Source of the DNA: Streptomyces sp. MH60
Lineage (GTDB): Bacteria; Actinomycetota; Actinomycetes; Streptomycetales; Streptomycetaceae
Direction: 5' to 3'
Length of the DNA stretch: 64,000 nucleotides
Assembly: GCF_002939385.1 (NCBI RefSeq)
Contig: NZ_MULI01000041.1
Coordinates: forward strand, 1-64,000
The notes below the pieces were generated by a model. It worked only from the letters and a program-made list of their open reading frames with translations, was not told the DNA's origin and searched no databases. Of the stretch, positions 10,418 through 18,777 are shown in pieces (the first letter of the stretch is position 1; the number at the start of each line of letters is the position of its first letter). Position numbers and translations under genes: made by a program.

Positions 10418-11800
10418 TCACACGCCCGCCCGGTCCGTGTCCCGCCGTCCCCTCCACTGCACCGCCAGCACCACCAGACCCACCGCCAGCCAGATCGCCC
10501 CGACCACCTGCGCGGTCGACGACGCCTCCACGATCACCGCGACGGTGATCGCCGCGCCGAGCGCCGGCACCAGCAGATGCCGCCACCAGCTCACCCGGCC
10601 CGCGCCGCGCCGGACGACGAACCAGCCCACCACGCTCGCGTGGAGCAGCGTGAACGCGGTCAGCGCGCCGACGTCCACCACCGAGACCAGGTGGTCGAGA
10701 CCGTCGTCCCGGCGCGCCGCCCACACCGCGGCCGCCATCGTGATCACCGCCGACACGAGCAGGGCCACGCGCGGCACCCCGGCGTCCGTCCGCGCCAGCA
10801 CGCCTGGCAGCCGCCGGTCCCGGCCCATCGCGAACAGCAGCCGCCCGGCCGCCGCCTGCCCGGCCAGCGCCGCGAACGCCGCGCCGATCGCCTTGCTCAC
10901 CGCCACCAGATCGTGCAGCCACGTGCCCACCGACGCGTCCACGGCGTCGTAGAACGCCGACCCCTGCCGCTCCGGCTCCGCCGCCAGCTGGGCCGACGAC
11001 ACCGGCTCCAGGAGCGCCACCAGGTACGTCTGCGCCACGAACAGCACGCCCGCCAGCGCCAGGCAGAACAGCAGCGCCCGCGCGACCTTCGCCGAGCCGC
11101 CGGTGACCTCCTCCGCGAACGTGGCGATCGCGTCGAAGCCCAGGTACGACAGCACCGCCACCGACACCGCGCCGACCACCGCCGACAGCGCGAACGCCCC
11201 CTGGGTGCCGTCCCCCGACAGCGGCGACAGCCAGTCGCGCTCGGCCCCGTCCTGCGCCAGGACCACGATCGCCGTGGCCACGAAGACGATCAGTACGACG
11301 ATCTCCATGGCGAGCACCAGGAAGCCCACCCGGGCCGCCGCCCGCACCCCCCACACGTTCAGCAGCGTCGTGACGACCACCGCGATCGCCGTCCACACCC
11401 ACCGCGACACCTCGGGGACCAGCGCCTCCATCGCGATGCCGGAGAAGAGATACGCCACCGCCGGGATGAGGACGTAGTCCAGCATCGCCATCCACCCGGC
11501 GATGAACCCGGCCCCGTTGCCGAGCCCCGCGCGCGCGTAGGCGAACACCGACCCCGCCTGGGGGACCACCCGCACCATCTGCGCGTAGCTGAACGCGGTG
11601 AACGCCATCGCGATCGTGGCGACGACGTAGACGAGGGCCACCGCGCCGTGCGACTTGGCGTCCAGCGTGCCGAACACGCCGACCGGCGCCATCGGCGCGA
11701 TGAACAGCAGGCCGTAGACGACCAGGTCCCTGAAGCCCAGACTGCGCCTCAGCTGGTGTTCCTCACCGGCCCCCGGGGCCGTCGTACCGGTCTGCGCCAT
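10418..11800 (-). CDS. APC-superfamily amino acid permease
   Basis: A 460-residue integral membrane protein of the amino acid-polyamine-organocation family with about twelve hydrophobic helices. The opening 'LGFRDLVVYGLLFIAPMAPVGVFG' is the conserved first helix carrying the substrate-binding glycine-rich break, and 'GFDAIATFAEEV' is the family motif in helix 6. The substrate cannot be read from sequence. GGAGG lies 5 nt before the ATG at 11800. It is read in the same direction as xseA, ends 54 bp before it, and may be a separate unit. Confidence 0.9.
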   Translation of the reverse strand: MAQTGTTAPGAGEEHQLRRSLGFRDLVVYGLLFIAPMAPVGVFGTLDAKSHGAVALVYVVATIAMAFTAFSYAQMVRVVPQAGSVFAYARAGLGNGAGFIAGWMAMLDYVLIPAVAYLFSGIAMEALVPEVSRWVWTAIAVVVTTLLNVWGVRAAARVGFLVLAMEIVVLIVFVATAIVVLAQDGAERDWLSPLSGDGTQGAFALSAVVGAVSVAVLSYLGFDAIATFAEEVTGGSAKVARALLFCLALAGVLFVAQTYLVALLEPVSSAQLAAEPERQGSAFYDAVDASVGTWLHDLVAVSKAIGAAFAALAGQAAAGRLLFAMGRDRRLPGVLARTDAGVPRVALLVSAVITMAAAVWAARRDDGLDHLVSVVDVGALTAFTLLHASVVGWFVVRRGAGRVSWWRHLLVPALGAAITVAVIVEASSTAQVVGAIWLAVGLVVLAVQWRGRRDTDRAGV

Positions 11801-11923
11801 CGTGCCTCCGCCAGTGCCTCGGTTCCCGCCCCGGTTCTCCTTCGGACTCTGCCTCGGAACGTTCCCGCCAGTCTCCCCGGCAACGCCGCACCCACGCGAT
11901 CTCTGACCCGCCGAACGCGGCCT

Positions 11924-11929
11924 TACGAT
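11924..11929 (+). promoter_or_regulatory. -10 TACGAT, likely leaderless start for ispH
   Basis: TACGAT is followed by 7 nt and the ATG at 11937. CTGACC at 11903-11908 resembles a -35 but with short (15 nt) spacing. Confidence 0.45.
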
Positions 11930-11936
11930 GGGTGCC

Positions 11937-12971
11937 ATGACTGCTTCGCCTGGCCGCCGTGTCCTGCTCGCCGCCCCCCGTGGCTACTGCGCGGGTGTGG
12001 ACCGCGCCGTGATCGCCGTCGAGAAAGCCCTGGAGCAGTACGGGGCTCCGGTGTACGTCCGGCACGAGATCGTTCACAACAAGTACGTCGTCCAGACCCT
12101 GGAGAAGAAGGGCGCGATCTTCGTCGAGCGGACGGAGGAGGTCCCCCCGGGGAACATCGTGATGTTCTCCGCGCACGGTGTGGCGCCCGTCGTCCACGAG
12201 GAGGCCGAGCGCGGCCGCCTCGCCACCATCGACGCCACCTGCCCGCTCGTCACCAAGGTCCACAAGGAAGCCGTCCGCTTCGCGAACGACGACTACGACA
12301 TCCTGCTGATCGGCCACGAGGGCCACGAGGAGGTCATCGGCACCTCCGGCGAGGCCCCCGACCACATCCAGCTCGTCGACGGGCCCGAGGACGTCGCGAA
12401 GGTCGAGGTCCGCGACCCGTCGAAGGTGGTCTGGCTCTCCCAGACCACCCTCTCCGTCGACGAGACGATGGAAACGGTCGACGCGCTCCAGGACAAGTTC
12501 CCGCAGCTCATCTCCCCGCCGAGCGACGACATCTGCTACGCCACGCAGAACCGCCAGCTCGCGGTGAAGCAGATGGGCGCCGAGGCCGAGCTGGTGATCG
12601 TCGTCGGCTCGCGCAACTCCTCCAACTCCAAGCGTCTGGTCGAGGTCGCCAAGCAGGCCGGCTCCCGCGAGGCGTACCTGGTGGACTTCGCCGACGAGAT
12701 CGAGGAGTCCTGGCTGGACGGCGTCAGCACGGTCGGCGTCACCTCCGGCGCCTCCGTCCCCGACGTCCTGGTCGAGCAGGTCCTGGAGTGGCTCTCGCGG
12801 CGCGGCTTCGAGGACGTGGAGATCGTCAAGGCCGCCGAGGAGTCGATCACCTTCTCGCTGCCCAAGGAGCTGCGCCGCGACCTGCGCGAGGAGGCGGCTT
12901 CCCTGGTGGCGGAGCGGGGCGGCTCGGGGGCCGCGGGTACCGCAGGTGCCGCGGGTACACCCGGGGCGTGA
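11937..12971 (+). CDS. ispH: 4-hydroxy-3-methylbut-2-enyl diphosphate reductase
   Basis: A 344-residue IspH (LytB), the last enzyme of the MEP isoprenoid pathway, reducing HMBPP to IPP and DMAPP. Its three cluster cysteines are in 'APRGYCAGVDRA', 'DATCPLVTKVH' and 'DDICYATQNRQ', and the proton-relay motif 'SGEAPDHI' with nearby 'GHEGHEEVIGTSGE' is present. An ATG three codons upstream (11928) is also possible, but 11937 fits the TACGAT-N7 leaderless pattern. The last 20 residues are an Ala/Gly-rich tail. It is followed after 29 bp by ppgK. Confidence 0.95.
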   Translation: MTASPGRRVLLAAPRGYCAGVDRAVIAVEKALEQYGAPVYVRHEIVHNKYVVQTLEKKGAIFVERTEEVPPGNIVMFSAHGVAPVVHEEAERGRLATIDATCPLVTKVHKEAVRFANDDYDILLIGHEGHEEVIGTSGEAPDHIQLVDGPEDVAKVEVRDPSKVVWLSQTTLSVDETMETVDALQDKFPQLISPPSDDICYATQNRQLAVKQMGAEAELVIVVGSRNSSNSKRLVEVAKQAGSREAYLVDFADEIEESWLDGVSTVGVTSGASVPDVLVEQVLEWLSRRGFEDVEIVKAAEESITFSLPKELRRDLREEAASLVAERGGSGAAGTAGAAGTPGA

Positions 12972-12988
12972 CCGTCAGTCGTCCGTCG

Positions 12989-12994
12989 TAACGT
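12989..12994 (+). promoter_or_regulatory. -10 TAACGT just upstream of ppgK
   Basis: TAACGT then 6 nt then ATG at 13001, within the 29-bp gap after ispH. This suggests ppgK can be transcribed on its own, possibly leaderless. AGGG just before the ATG is too close to be a good RBS. Confidence 0.4.
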
Positions 12995-13000
12995 AGGGCC

Positions 13001-13741
13001 ATGCAGATCTTCGGCGTGGACATCGGCGGATCCGGGATCAAGGGCGCCCCTGTGGACCTCGACAGGGGCGACCTGGCCCAGGAGCGCTGCAAGGTGCTGA
13101 CCCCGCACCCGGCGACCCCCGACGGCGTGGCCGACGGGGTCAGGCAGGTCGTCGAGCACTTCGGCTGGACCGGCCCGGTCGGCCTCACCTTCCCGGGTGT
13201 GGTGACGGGCGGCGCGACGGTACGCACCGCGGCCAACGTCGACAAGGGCTGGATCGACACCGACGCGCGCGCCCTGTTCAGCGAGCGGCTGGGCGGGCTG
13301 GACGTGACGGTGGTCAACGACGCGGACGCGGCGGGCGTCGCCGAGATGCACTTCGGCGCCGGGCGCGGCCGCAAGGGCACGGTCATCCTGCTCACCTTCG
13401 GCACCGGCATCGGCAGCGCGGTCTTCAGCGACGGGGTCCTGGTCCCCAACACCGAGCTGGGCCATCTGGAGCTGGACGGTCACGACGCGGAGAAGCGGGC
13501 CTCCAGCAAGGTCAAGGACGATCACGACATGTCGTGGGAGCACTGGGCGCAACGGGTCGAGAAGTACCTCGTCCACGTCGAGATGCTGTTCTCGCCGGAG
13601 CTGTTCATCATCGGCGGCGGCGTCAGCCGCAAGTCCCAGAAGTTCCTGCCCCACATCGAGGGCGTCCGGGCGGAGATCGTCCCCGCCCAGCTCCAGAACA
13701 ACGCGGGGATCGTGGGCGCGGCGATGCGCGCGGCGGGCTGA
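13001..13741 (+). CDS. ppgK: Polyphosphate glucokinase
   Basis: A 246-residue ROK-fold sugar kinase of the PpgK type that phosphorylates glucose using polyphosphate (and often ATP). Family features are 'FGVDIGGSGIKGAPVDL' (phosphate loop), 'GLTFPGVV', 'NDADAAGVAEMHFGAG' (catalytic Asp), 'TFGTGIGSAVF' and 'GHLELDG'. Length and motifs are normal. The enzyme links polyphosphate stores to glycolysis and is typical of actinobacteria. Confidence 0.94.
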   Translation: MQIFGVDIGGSGIKGAPVDLDRGDLAQERCKVLTPHPATPDGVADGVRQVVEHFGWTGPVGLTFPGVVTGGATVRTAANVDKGWIDTDARALFSERLGGLDVTVVNDADAAGVAEMHFGAGRGRKGTVILLTFGTGIGSAVFSDGVLVPNTELGHLELDGHDAEKRASSKVKDDHDMSWEHWAQRVEKYLVHVEMLFSPELFIIGGGVSRKSQKFLPHIEGVRAEIVPAQLQNNAGIVGAAMRAAG

Positions 13742-13848
13742 GCGGGGCGGCGGCGAGGGGCCCGGAGGAGCGAGGGCCGGCTGCGAAGGCGCCGTCACGC
13801 GGCGGGGGGCGTCACGCTGCTGGGGCCCCGTCCGCTGCTGGGGTCCCG

Positions 13849-14454
13849 TCACGCGGCCGGGGTCCGGTTCCGGGCGGCCGCCCGGCGCCGCACCAGCCGG
13901 ATCCGGCGGACGATCACGGCCGACCCGGCGACCAGCGTCCCGCCGTACAGCCACCCGGCCTCGGTGGCCAGTGCGGTGACGAGTCCCATCAGCCGTCCGG
14001 CGGGACCGTCCCCGCTCTCCGCCACGGGCACCAGGCCCACGGCGAAGGCGATCGGCACCACCACGGGGGCGGTCAGCAGGTCGCCCCGGCGCACCCAGAG
14101 CGCGGTGAGCAGGCTCACCGGCACGAACAGCACCCCGTACACGGTCAGGGACGCGCCGAACAGCAGCTCGTCCAGGAAGCCCAGCAGGGTCATCACGGCC
14201 GCGCAGAACAGACCGCTGCCGAGCCCCGTCAACCGCGGATTGGGCATCCCGCGCACGGCCCGCACAACCCTGGCCACCGGTGAACCCGCTCCCGGAGCGG
14301 GGCGCGCCGGGTCCACGGGCCGATCTGCCGGCCGCCCGACCACCCGGCCCGCCGGCGGCCGCGCGGCAGCGGCACCGCCCCGGCCCTGTGCGGGCAGCGG
14401 CGCCCGGCTTCGTCGCGGTCCGTACTGCGCAGGTCGCGTCCTGTGTTGCTCCAC
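13849..14454 (-). CDS. DUF6542 integral membrane protein
   Basis: A 201-residue protein. About 70 residues of Arg/Pro/Ala-rich cytoplasmic N-terminus ('MEQHRTRPAQYGPRRSRAPL') precede a membrane part with about four helices ('LGSGLFCAAVMTLLGFLDELLFG', 'LTVYGVLFVPVSLLTALWV', 'APVVVPIAFAVGLVPV', 'GWLYGGTLVAGSAVIV'). The helices and the 'MPNPRLTGLGSGLFCAAVM' entry match the DUF6542 family of unknown role. The GTG start at 14454 lies 6 nt after TAAGTT (14461-14466) and has no RBS, so the message may be leaderless. It converges with ppgK and is divergent from ychF. Confidence 0.8.
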   Translation of the reverse strand: MEQHRTRPAQYGPRRSRAPLPAQGRGGAAAARPPAGRVVGRPADRPVDPARPAPGAGSPVARVVRAVRGMPNPRLTGLGSGLFCAAVMTLLGFLDELLFGASLTVYGVLFVPVSLLTALWVRRGDLLTAPVVVPIAFAVGLVPVAESGDGPAGRLMGLVTALATEAGWLYGGTLVAGSAVIVRRIRLVRRRAAARNRTPAA

Positions 14455-14460
14455 TGGACC

Positions 14461-14466
14461 AACTTA
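14461..14466 (-). promoter_or_regulatory. -10 TAAGTT, likely leaderless start for the DUF6542 gene
   Basis: TAAGTT on the minus strand ends 6 nt before the GTG at 14454; there is no Shine-Dalgarno sequence. Confidence 0.4.
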
Positions 14467-14561
14467 GGTCGGTTTATGTGCCGAATAGGCCGACAGACAC
14501 GCCGTCGGGCGCTCCTTGGCCAAGCGTTCGACTCCGAGCGGGTCCGGCGCGGCACACCCCG

Positions 14562-14567
14562 TAGACT
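14562..14567 (+). promoter_or_regulatory. Candidate -10 TAGACT of ychF
   Basis: TAGACT fits the Streptomyces consensus TAGRRT and would give a leader of about 65 nt for the GTG at 14640. No clear -35 is seen at 16-18 nt. Confidence 0.3.
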
Positions 14568-14639
14568 GGTGGATCGGCCCCTGTCCGGCCTGCCCCATCC
14601 CACCCGCCCCTCCGCATCTCACGTACGGGAAGTCGCAAC

Positions 14640-15728
<1,089 letters not shown>

Positions 15729-15742
15729 TACGTCCGGCGAAG

Positions 15743-15778
15743 GGCCGTCTGACCTGCGACGGAGTGGGTTGGACGGCC
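15743..15778. terminator. Hairpin after ychF
   Basis: GGCCGTC (15743-15749) pairs with GACGGCC (15772-15778) and is followed by TTTGTGG. The 22-nt loop is long, so this is a moderate call. Confidence 0.45.
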
Positions 15779-15838
15779 TTTGTGGTCCGCACGGAGCCCG
15801 CAGCGTGCTGACTTCGGTCAGCGCGCAGGGGGAAGCGA

Positions 15839-16144
15839 CTACGCCGCTTTGTCGACCTGCGGCTGGGCATCGGCGGCAAGGGAAGGCTCCCGCTCGATCC
15901 GGTGGAGCACGTCGCCGATGCGTTCGCGGAACCGATCGCGGTGGTCGACGCCGATCAGCCATGCGGCGAGGAGGCGCGAGCGCCACTCGTAGCCGAGGAG
16001 GGCTTCCAGTTCCCCGTCGGTGATCATGGCGGCGTCATTGAGCAGGTGTCGGGTGAAGCGGGTGGTGTGCCACCACCGGGGGCCCAGGAACCGTCCGCCG
16101 TTCAGTACGAGGTAGCGCGGGTGGCCCCCGTACGCCCTCGTCAC
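15839..16144 (-). CDS. DUF6000-like protein, probably truncated
   Basis: A 101-residue product whose residues 20-75 ('TTRFTRHLLNDAAMITDGELEALL', 'GYEWRSRLLAAWLIGVDHRDRFRERIG') match my recollection of DUF6000, a Streptomyces family of roughly 190 residues. The match stops soon after and the last 20 residues are unrelated low-complexity sequence, so about half of the usual protein is missing. The GTG start directly follows the TAG of the upstream gene with no gap, so translation would be coupled. It is the last gene of a CPCC / HEAT-like / DUF6000 operon in which two of three genes look damaged. Confidence 0.55.
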   Translation of the reverse strand: MTRAYGGHPRYLVLNGGRFLGPRWWHTTRFTRHLLNDAAMITDGELEALLGYEWRSRLLAAWLIGVDHRDRFRERIGDVLHRIEREPSLAADAQPQVDKAA

Positions 16145-16518
16145 CTAGCTCTCGATCACATGGCCGTAGCCGACTTCCTCGGGTGTTGGAACGGCATCGG
16201 TCACCTCTCCGTGTACAGGTCGGTCCGGTTGATTCGGGTGGGGGGCAACGAAGACGTTGCTGCCGGTCGGGGCTTCTGAGGCTTCCGGTAGGGACCAGGT
16301 GCGGGACTCCTCGACCAGGTGCTCCCAAGGCGCGGTCCAGCGGGGCCGCAGCGGGGATCGCCCACCTCTTCGAAGGGCTCGATGGCGGTCAGCTGACCGA
16401 AGCCGCCGAGGGACGGCAGGCCGTTGATGACGGCGGGTATGGCGTCGGCACCGATCCAGATCAGCTCCGCGCGGGTGTCGTAGGACTCGACGGCCTTGCC
16501 GTCGAGCTGAGAGGTCAT
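16145..16518 (-). pseudogene. HEAT-repeat-like gene broken by internal deletion and frameshift
   Basis: The ATG at 16518 overlaps the stop of the CPCC gene (ATGA). The first 60 codons ('MTSQLDGKAVESYDTRAELI', 'WIGADAIPAVINGLPSLGGF', 'GQLTAIEPFEEVGDPRCGP') look like the start of a HEAT-repeat protein. The frame then becomes nonsense, while another frame picks up a well-formed C-terminus from about 16345 to the TAG at 16145 ('PWEHLVEESRTWSLPEA', 'VTDAVPTPEEVGYGHVIES'). The total of 374 bp is not a multiple of three, and no repeat region lies between the two halves. I infer that the middle was lost and the ends joined out of frame. A sequencing error would explain the shift but not the missing middle. 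Confidence 0.6.
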
Positions 16519-16901
16519 GACGGGGAGCGGCCCCGGCGCCAGAAGGTGGGCAGCCACCAGCAGAGCACCGAGCGGTCGTCGGGCCACGGAGCGCGGTCCT
16601 CGGCGGCCCAGTCCTCGAAGGAGTCGCGCGTCAGGTCGATGGGGCGCCAGGCGGGGTCGAGCGGCTCGTCCTCGGCCGGCGGGCGGACGTACCGTCGGCC
16701 GTGCTCGTCGCAGGCGCCGAAGTGCTGGTAGTTCCGCTGGGCCTCGATCAGGGAGACCTTGTTCGCGCCACCGCTCATGGTGGGCCAGCGGAACTGGACC
16801 CCGTCGTCCTCCCAGAAGCAGACGGGGCAGATCTCGTACGAGCCGGGCATCGCGTCCAGCACGCGGTGCCCGCAGCAGGGACAAGGGTAGGAGTCGCTCA
16901 C
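16515..16901 (-). CDS. CPCC-family cysteine-rich protein
   Basis: A 128-residue protein with the Cys_rich_CPCC signature at residues 5-35 ('YPCPCCGHRVLDAMPGSYEI' then 'CPVCFWEDDGVQF'), four cysteines in two CxxC pairs likely to bind zinc. 'GANKVSLIEAQRNYQHFGAC' is the conserved continuation. Function is unknown; such genes are frequent in accessory regions. The GTG at 16901 is chosen because AAGGAG lies 9 nt upstream; a longer upstream extension is low-complexity. It overlaps the next gene by 4 bp (ATGA). Confidence 0.8.
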   Translation of the reverse strand: MSDSYPCPCCGHRVLDAMPGSYEICPVCFWEDDGVQFRWPTMSGGANKVSLIEAQRNYQHFGACDEHGRRYVRPPAEDEPLDPAWRPIDLTRDSFEDWAAEDRAPWPDDRSVLCWWLPTFWRRGRSPS

Positions 16902-17134
16902 CCGCGCAGTCTCCTTGCAGGCCCTGCCGTGTGCCAGGGATTTCGCAGCCTCGGGGCTCCCGGCCCCCGCGCCGCCGTGCGGTGCGGGGGCCTCACGGGA
17001 GGTCAACTCGGCGGCGTTCAGCCCTGGTTGTTGCCGTCGTGCAGCGCGCCTGATCGGTCATGTCGGCCACCTGGCCAACGTGCCTAGGACCTGCGGGGCT
17101 TGGGGCTGGGTGTCGGGCTCAGTGGTGATGCTGC

Positions 17135-17377
17135 TCAGAACGGCATGTGGCCGCGGGCCCGTCGGCCGGCCGAACCGCTGCGGCCAACGGCCTTGGAGCT
17201 GCTCCGGAAGGGTTTGCTGAAAGCGCGACCGAGGATGCCGGGGGCCTTCCCTCCGGCTCGGGACCCGGCGCCGAGTGTGCGCTGCGTCCCGCGTTGCGGG
17301 TGGTGGGAGAGGCGCGGTACGAGGAAAGCGAGGACGGCGAGCACGACGCACACGGCGACAATTCCTACGATCATCAT
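17135..17377 (-). CDS. Small membrane protein (DUF6411-like)
   Basis: An 80-residue protein with one N-terminal membrane helix ('MMIVGIVAVCVVLAVLAFLV') and a basic, Ser/Gly/Arg-rich tail ending 'GRRARGHMPF'. I recall the same layout in a conserved Streptomyces family (DUF6411), but the name is from memory. The ATG at 17377 has GGAG 8 nt upstream; the preceding Arg-rich extension in frame looks non-coding. It lies on the same strand as the phospholipase D-like gene, 131 bp downstream of it. Function unknown. Confidence 0.65.
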   Translation of the reverse strand: MMIVGIVAVCVVLAVLAFLVPRLSHHPQRGTQRTLGAGSRAGGKAPGILGRAFSKPFRSSSKAVGRSGSAGRRARGHMPF

Positions 17378-17508
17378 GATGGGACTCCAGAATCTCCGAC
17401 GTGTCTGTCGGCTGCCCTGGATGCGGAGGGCCATGCGCCGAGCCACGCCTGCCCGGAGGCGCGAGCGCCTCACTCGCGGTTCGGTTCCGCGTGGGCCGCT
17501 CTGTCAGT

Positions 17509-18696
17509 TCACAGGAACCGGCGCAGGGGCAGGACGGCCGTCTCCCGGAGGCGTTGCAGGACGGCGCGGCGCTTCCAGCGGGTCGGTTCGATGGCGGTGC
17601 TGCGTTCCAGGTCGGCGTCGAAGTCCCGGTCCAGGCCGGTGGTGAACTCCTGGTCCAGGACGGCGAGCATGATCTCCTCGTCGTGGTCCATGGAGCGCCG
17701 GTTGAAGTTGGTGGACCCGATCAGGGCGGCCAGCCCGTCCACGGTGATGATCTTGGCGTGCAGCATGGTCGGTTCGTACTGGCGGATCGACACCCCGGCG
17801 TCCAGCAGACGGGCGTAGTGGTACTGGCCGGCCAGTTGGCAGGCCCGCTGGTCGGTGTGCGGGCCGGGGAGCAGGATCTCCACCGTCACGCCGCGCCGGG
17901 CGGTGGCGCAGAGCAGGTCGATGAAGTAGTCGTCCGGGGCGAAGTAGGCGGTGGCCAGGCGGAAGCGGTGTTCGGCGGAGGTGAGCATGACGCGGATGAG
18001 GGTCTGCAGGTCCTGCCAGCCGAAGCTGGCCGAGCCGCGCACCACCTGGACGATGGAGGTGCCGGGCTGGGTGTGTTCGGAGAACCGGTCCCGGTCGTCG
18101 TACAACGCGTCGTGGCACTCGGCCCAGTTCTGGGCGAAGGCGGCGGCGACGCCGTCCACGGCCGGGCCGCGCACCTGGACGTGGGTGTCGCGCCACTCAC
18201 CGGGGCCGCGGGCGTCGCCGCACCACTCCTCGGCGATGCCGACGCCTCCGGTGAAGGCGGTGTGCTCGTCGACGACGAGGGCCTTGCGGTGGCAGCGGTG
18301 GTTCTGCTTGAACGGCGACAGCCAGAGCGGTTTGCGGAACCAGGCGATCTGTACGCCCGCAGCCTCCATGGCATCCAGCAGGTCCTGCTCGATCTCCTTG
18401 GCGCCGAAGCCGTCCAGCAGCAGCCGGACCCGTACCCCGGCCCGGGCCCGGTCGGCGAGGGCGGCGGCGAAGTCGCGGGCTATCTGCCCGCGCCAGTACA
18501 CGAACGTCATCATGTCGATCGTGTCCTCGGCCGCCCGGATCGCGCCCAGCATGGCGGGGAAGATCTCGTCGCCGTTGCGCAGCGCGACCAGTTCGTTCCC
18601 TTCGGTGGCGGCGACCCCGATCAGCCGTTCCAGGCGGCGGCGCAGCCGTTGGATGCTGGCCCCGTCGGTGCCGGGGTGCTGTTCAGCGACGGTCAT
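17509..18696 (-). CDS. Phospholipase D-family protein (cardiolipin synthase-like)
   Basis: A 395-residue protein with two HKD motifs: 'CHRKALVVDEHTAFTGGVGI' (about residues 134-153) and 'LHAKIITVDGLAALIGSTNF' (about 310-329). Spacing and the 'GEWRDTHVQVRGPAVDGVAAAF' stretch after the first motif are as in cardiolipin synthases. Unlike classical ClsA it has no N-terminal membrane helices, resembling the soluble ClsB/C type, so it may make cardiolipin or another phosphatidyl transfer product at the membrane surface. The start at 18696 gives the family's usual N-terminus. Confidence 0.88.
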   Translation of the reverse strand: MTVAEQHPGTDGASIQRLRRRLERLIGVAATEGNELVALRNGDEIFPAMLGAIRAAEDTIDMMTFVYWRGQIARDFAAALADRARAGVRVRLLLDGFGAKEIEQDLLDAMEAAGVQIAWFRKPLWLSPFKQNHRCHRKALVVDEHTAFTGGVGIAEEWCGDARGPGEWRDTHVQVRGPAVDGVAAAFAQNWAECHDALYDDRDRFSEHTQPGTSIVQVVRGSASFGWQDLQTLIRVMLTSAEHRFRLATAYFAPDDYFIDLLCATARRGVTVEILLPGPHTDQRACQLAGQYHYARLLDAGVSIRQYEPTMLHAKIITVDGLAALIGSTNFNRRSMDHDEEIMLAVLDQEFTTGLDRDFDADLERSTAIEPTRWKRRAVLQRLRETAVLPLRRFL

Positions 18697-18777
18697 GCCT
18701 GGTCCTTACCGGGGAGAGCGGGCCTGCTCCGCAGCGTCCTGCCGGGCACCGTCGGGCGCCGGGAGTCTATCCCGGCC

